From NCBI RefSeq assembly GCF_041102775.1, contig NZ_JBGCUO010000001.1, positions 930,001 to 994,000 of the forward strand: DNA of 64,000 bases, given 5' to 3'. Origin of the DNA: Alcanivorax sp. REN37. GTDB taxonomy: Bacteria > Pseudomonadota > Gammaproteobacteria > Pseudomonadales > Alcanivoracaceae. A program made the position numbers and the translations under genes. Each line of letters begins with the position of its first letter. Within the stretch, counting starts at the first letter, position 1. The notes under the pieces were generated by a model. It worked only from the letters and a program-made list of their open reading frames with translations. It was not told the origin of the DNA and did not search any database. Shown here one piece after another: positions 61,678 to 64,000 of this stretch.

Positions 61678-62682
61678 ATGGCAGAACTGACTGATTCGGG
61701 CGTATTGCTGCGTATGGCCTACACAGCAATGAAAGCCGCGGGCATTGACGCTGATGCGGTGTTGCAGAAAGTCGGGTTGCAGGCCTCAGTGCTGAGCCAG
61801 CCCGATCTGCGCACGCCCCATGATGCCCAGGAATGGTTCTGGCAGGCCGCGGAGGAAGTCTCCGGTGATCCGTATGTGGGGCTGCACCTCGGTGCCCACA
61901 TTCCGATCTTCAAAGGCCAGGTGCTGGAATACCTGTTCCTGAGCAGCTCCACTTTTGGTGAGGGCCTCAAGCGGGCGCTGAATTATCAGCGTCTGCTGTC
62001 TGATGCTGCCCGCGGTGAGCTGGAAGAGAGCGATGACACCGTGGTGCTCAAGCAGATGTTCTGGGATCGGCGTCTGCACCACTTCAACGAATGCGGCATG
62101 GTCGGTGTGATCAAGTTCTTCCGCTTCGTCACCGATGGTGCCTTCGAGCCGCTGCAGATCTATTTCAAACACTCCCAGCACGCCGACATGGAAGAGTACC
62201 AGCGCGTGTTCGGCTGCCCGATCTTGTTTGACCAGCCGTATACCGGGGTGCGTTTTGGAAGCGCGCTGATGGATCTGCCGTCGTCCCACCACGAGCCGGA
62301 GCTGTTGCGTTTGCATGAGCAGCTGGCGATCGAGCAGGTGGCGCGACTGGAGAAACAGGATCTGGTGGCACAGGTCAACCGCCTGATTGCCGAGCTGCTA
62401 GAGTCTGGGCACGCCAATTTGGAAGATGTGGCGGCGCGGCTGAACATCAAACCGCGCCAACTGCGTACTCGGTTGGCCGATGCTGGCACCAACTTCAACC
62501 AGCTGGTGGCCGATTACCGCTGCCGCTTGGCCAAGCGTTTGTTGGGCGGTACCGATGAGTCAATCGACGAGATCGTTTACCTGACCGGGTTCTCGGAACC
62601 GAGTACCTTCTACCGCGCGTTTAAGCGTTGGGTGGGTATGACGCCGATCGAGTACCGTAAGCTCAAGAGCGACGAAGACTGA
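61678..62682 (+). CDS. AraC-family regulator with N-terminal arabinose-binding-type domain
   Basis: A 334-aa protein. Residues ~15-200 match the PF12625 ligand-binding fold (LLRMAYTAMKAAGIDADAVLQKVGL, FWQAAEEVSGDPYVGLHLG, FKHSQHADMEEYQRVFGCPILFDQ). Residues ~235-330 form an AraC HTH (ARLNIKPRQLRTRLADAGTNFNQLVADYRCRLAKRLLGGTDESIDEIVYLTGFSEPSTFYRAFKRWVGMTPIEYRK). It lies 93 bp after desB and upstream of a bidirectional terminator. The targets are unknown. Confidence 0.9.
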   Translation: MAELTDSGVLLRMAYTAMKAAGIDADAVLQKVGLQASVLSQPDLRTPHDAQEWFWQAAEEVSGDPYVGLHLGAHIPIFKGQVLEYLFLSSSTFGEGLKRALNYQRLLSDAARGELEESDDTVVLKQMFWDRRLHHFNECGMVGVIKFFRFVTDGAFEPLQIYFKHSQHADMEEYQRVFGCPILFDQPYTGVRFGSALMDLPSSHHEPELLRLHEQLAIEQVARLEKQDLVAQVNRLIAELLESGHANLEDVAARLNIKPRQLRTRLADAGTNFNQLVADYRCRLAKRLLGGTDESIDEIVYLTGFSEPSTFYRAFKRWVGMTPIEYRKLKSDED

Positions 62683-62724
62683 GCGGGTAGTGGCCGACAT
62701 GCGCACCTTGCGTTAGATGTTGTG

Positions 62725-62760
62725 CAATAAAAAAGGGCCCCTGGGGGCCCTTTTTTATTG
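62725..62760. terminator. Bidirectional terminator between the AraC gene and prs
   Basis: CAATAAAAAAGGGCCC-CTGG-GGGCCCTTTTTTATTG is a perfect 16-bp inverted repeat with T6 on either strand. Confidence 0.95.
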
Positions 62761-62773
62761 CCTGGCGTTCAGC

Positions 62774-63733
62774 TCAGACCAGCTCGAGGCGGTCGAACAT
62801 GGCGGACAGGGATTCTTCGTTGTTCACCCGGCGGATGGTTTCCGCCAGCATCGGTGCCAGTGACAGCACGCGGATGCGGCCGCAATCGCGGGCGGCGGTG
62901 GACAGCGGGATAGTGTCGGTGACAATCAGTTGGTCCAGATCGGACTCGCGGATATTGTTGATCGCTGCGCCGGACAGGATCGGGTGGGTGCAGTAAGCCA
63001 GTACCTTGGCGGCGCCGTGGTCTTTCAGGGCGCGCGCCGCTTTGCACAGGGTGCCAGCGGTATCGACCATGTCATCCACCAGGATGCAGGTGCGGCCTTT
63101 TACTTCACCGATGATGTGCATCACCTGAGACTCATTGGCCTTGGGCCGACGTTTGTCGATGATCGCGAGGTCGATGTCATTGAGCTGCTTGGCCAGTGCG
63201 CGAGCACGTACCACGCCGCCGACGTCCGGGGACACCACCATCATGTCGTCGTAATGCTGGCGCTCAATGTCAGCCACAATCAGCGGTGTGGCGTAGACGT
63301 TGTCCACCGGGATATCGAAGAAGCCCTGGATCTGGTCGGCGTGCAGGTCCACCGTCACCACGCGGTCGATACCGACGGTGGTGAGCATGTCCGCAACAAT
63401 CTTCGCTGTGATCGGTACCCGGGCGGAGCGCACGCGGCGGTCCTGACGGGCATAACCGAAGTAGGGGATCACGGCGGTGATGCGACCAGCGGAAGAGCGG
63501 CGCAGGGCATCAGCCATGACCAGCACTTCCATCAGGTTGTTGTTGGTGGGGTGGCAGGTGGATTGGACGATGAAGACGTCCTTGCCGCGCACGTTTTCCT
63601 GGATCTCGACGGCGACTTCCCCGTCGCTGAAGGTGCCGACATCGGCTGCGCCCAGGGGAATGTTCAGTTGCCGGGTCATGGCTTGCGCCAATTCCGGATT
63701 AGCGTTGCCGGTAAAGACCACGAGTTTGGACAC
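62774..63733 (-). CDS. prs: Ribose-phosphate pyrophosphokinase
   Basis: A 319-aa protein starting at GTG 63733 ([17 protein letters not shown], the usual Prs start); the ATG 63757 frame adds eight unconserved residues. [80 protein letters not shown] and the PRPP loop [17 protein letters not shown] are canonical. It makes PRPP for nucleotide, His and Trp synthesis. A tRNA-Gln gene lies 84 bp upstream, as in Pseudomonas. The usual rplY-pth neighbours are absent. Confidence 0.97.
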   Translation of the reverse strand: MSKLVVFTGNANPELAQAMTRQLNIPLGAADVGTFSDGEVAVEIQENVRGKDVFIVQSTCHPTNNNLMEVLVMADALRRSSAGRITAVIPYFGYARQDRRVRSARVPITAKIVADMLTTVGIDRVVTVDLHADQIQGFFDIPVDNVYATPLIVADIERQHYDDMMVVSPDVGGVVRARALAKQLNDIDLAIIDKRRPKANESQVMHIIGEVKGRTCILVDDMVDTAGTLCKAARALKDHGAAKVLAYCTHPILSGAAINNIRESDLDQLIVTDTIPLSTAARDCGRIRVLSLAPMLAETIRRVNNEESLSAMFDRLELV

Positions 63734-63817
63734 GGGCGCCCCCAAGGTATAGGTCACTGGTGGGCCTGGGTTGAGGCCCTTGATCCTGTGATTCGCGTAA
63801 GTGTACGAGAAGGAAGA

Positions 63818-63893
63818 TGGCTGGGGTACCAGGACTCGAACCTGGGAATGACGGGATCAAAACCCGTTGCCTTACCAACTTGGCGATACCCCA
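63818..63893 (-). tRNA. tRNA-Gln (anticodon TTG)
   Basis: A 76-nt cloverleaf read on the minus strand: acceptor arms TGGGGTA and TACCCCA pair, the anticodon stem is CGGGT/ATCCCG-like around loop TTTTGAT (anticodon TTG), and the T-loop reads TTCGAGT. The CCA end is encoded. It lies just upstream of prs. Confidence 0.95.
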
Positions 63894-64000
63894 ACACTAA
63901 CCGTTGTGTCACCTTCGAAGCTCAACCTTTGTCTTCAAGCACCCGGTGAAGGGGCGAAGTGTTGCAGCTCCGTGCGACGAAACCTGACCAGCGCGGTGGC
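63894..64000. other. Right edge, no gene identified
   Basis: About 107 bp upstream of tRNA-Gln with no recognised feature. In relatives ispE and lolB lie further upstream, outside the window. Confidence 0.4.

Overview
The window is a GC-rich chromosomal segment of a gammaproteobacterium. The most likely group is Pseudomonadales/Alcanivoracaceae (Alcanivorax-like): the desT/desC/desB desaturase locus is arranged as in Pseudomonas, a tRNA-Gln lies directly upstream of prs, and there is a DUF1302 outer-membrane protein. No phage, transposase, integrase, rRNA or CRISPR was seen, so the taxon is an inference from gene content only.

Layout. (1) 1-6622: DUF1302 barrel, saccharopine-dehydrogenase-like oxidoreductase, MalT-type LuxR regulator and GPH-type MFS carrier, all on the + strand; it looks like an uncharacterised uptake/catabolic cluster. 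(2) 7076-11704: sulfonate assimilation. A divergent DUF2292 small protein, then ssuE-ssuA-ssuC-ssuB and a molbindin-like protein, with no ssuD monooxygenase. (3) 12201-32793: a complete-looking siderophore island. It holds 2,3-dihydroxybenzoate synthesis and activation (entC, entE, entB, entA), a histidine decarboxylase, a Cy-Cy-A-(dead PCP) NRPS, an amine N-hydroxylase, a PCP-C NRPS, and a full uptake set (two permeases, ATPase, lipoprotein binding protein, TonB receptor with an STN domain). Two Fur-box-like sites lie in the two divergent intergenic regions. The logic matches anguibactin/acinetobactin: DHB + a cyclised residue + N-hydroxyhistamine. (4) 33137-36883: a 1248-aa autotransporter with seven He_PIG Ig-like repeats. 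(5) 37204-41546: mesX-mesD-flavin reductase (oxygen-dependent, folate-independent methionine synthase) and a divergent MTHFR-like gene. (6) 41931-42173: a 9-bp minisatellite of about 27 units beside a catalase gene. (7) 44072-48892: ABC-F protein, AadA-like nucleotidyltransferase, ychF and a glutathione-transferase-like protein. (8) 48953-52819: lipoprotein and two Tat-type lipoprotein phosphatases with an upstream Pho-box-like site. (9) 52996-57327: SulP transporter, DUF442-SQR-type fusion and persulfide-dioxygenase-like enzyme (sulfide/persulfide handling). (10) 57572-62682: MaoC-type dehydratase, desT with divergent desC-desB, and an AraC regulator. (11) 62774-63893: prs and tRNA-Gln.

The most noteworthy system is the siderophore island. 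Its adenylation-domain protein ends in a carrier domain whose phosphopantetheine serine is proline, and its adenylation pocket does not match the usual Cys or Thr codes by eye. The product may be a new imidazole-catecholate siderophore. Other points of interest are the MesX/MesD locus with an adjacent MTHFR homologue, the ssu operon lacking its monooxygenase, and the two minisatellites.
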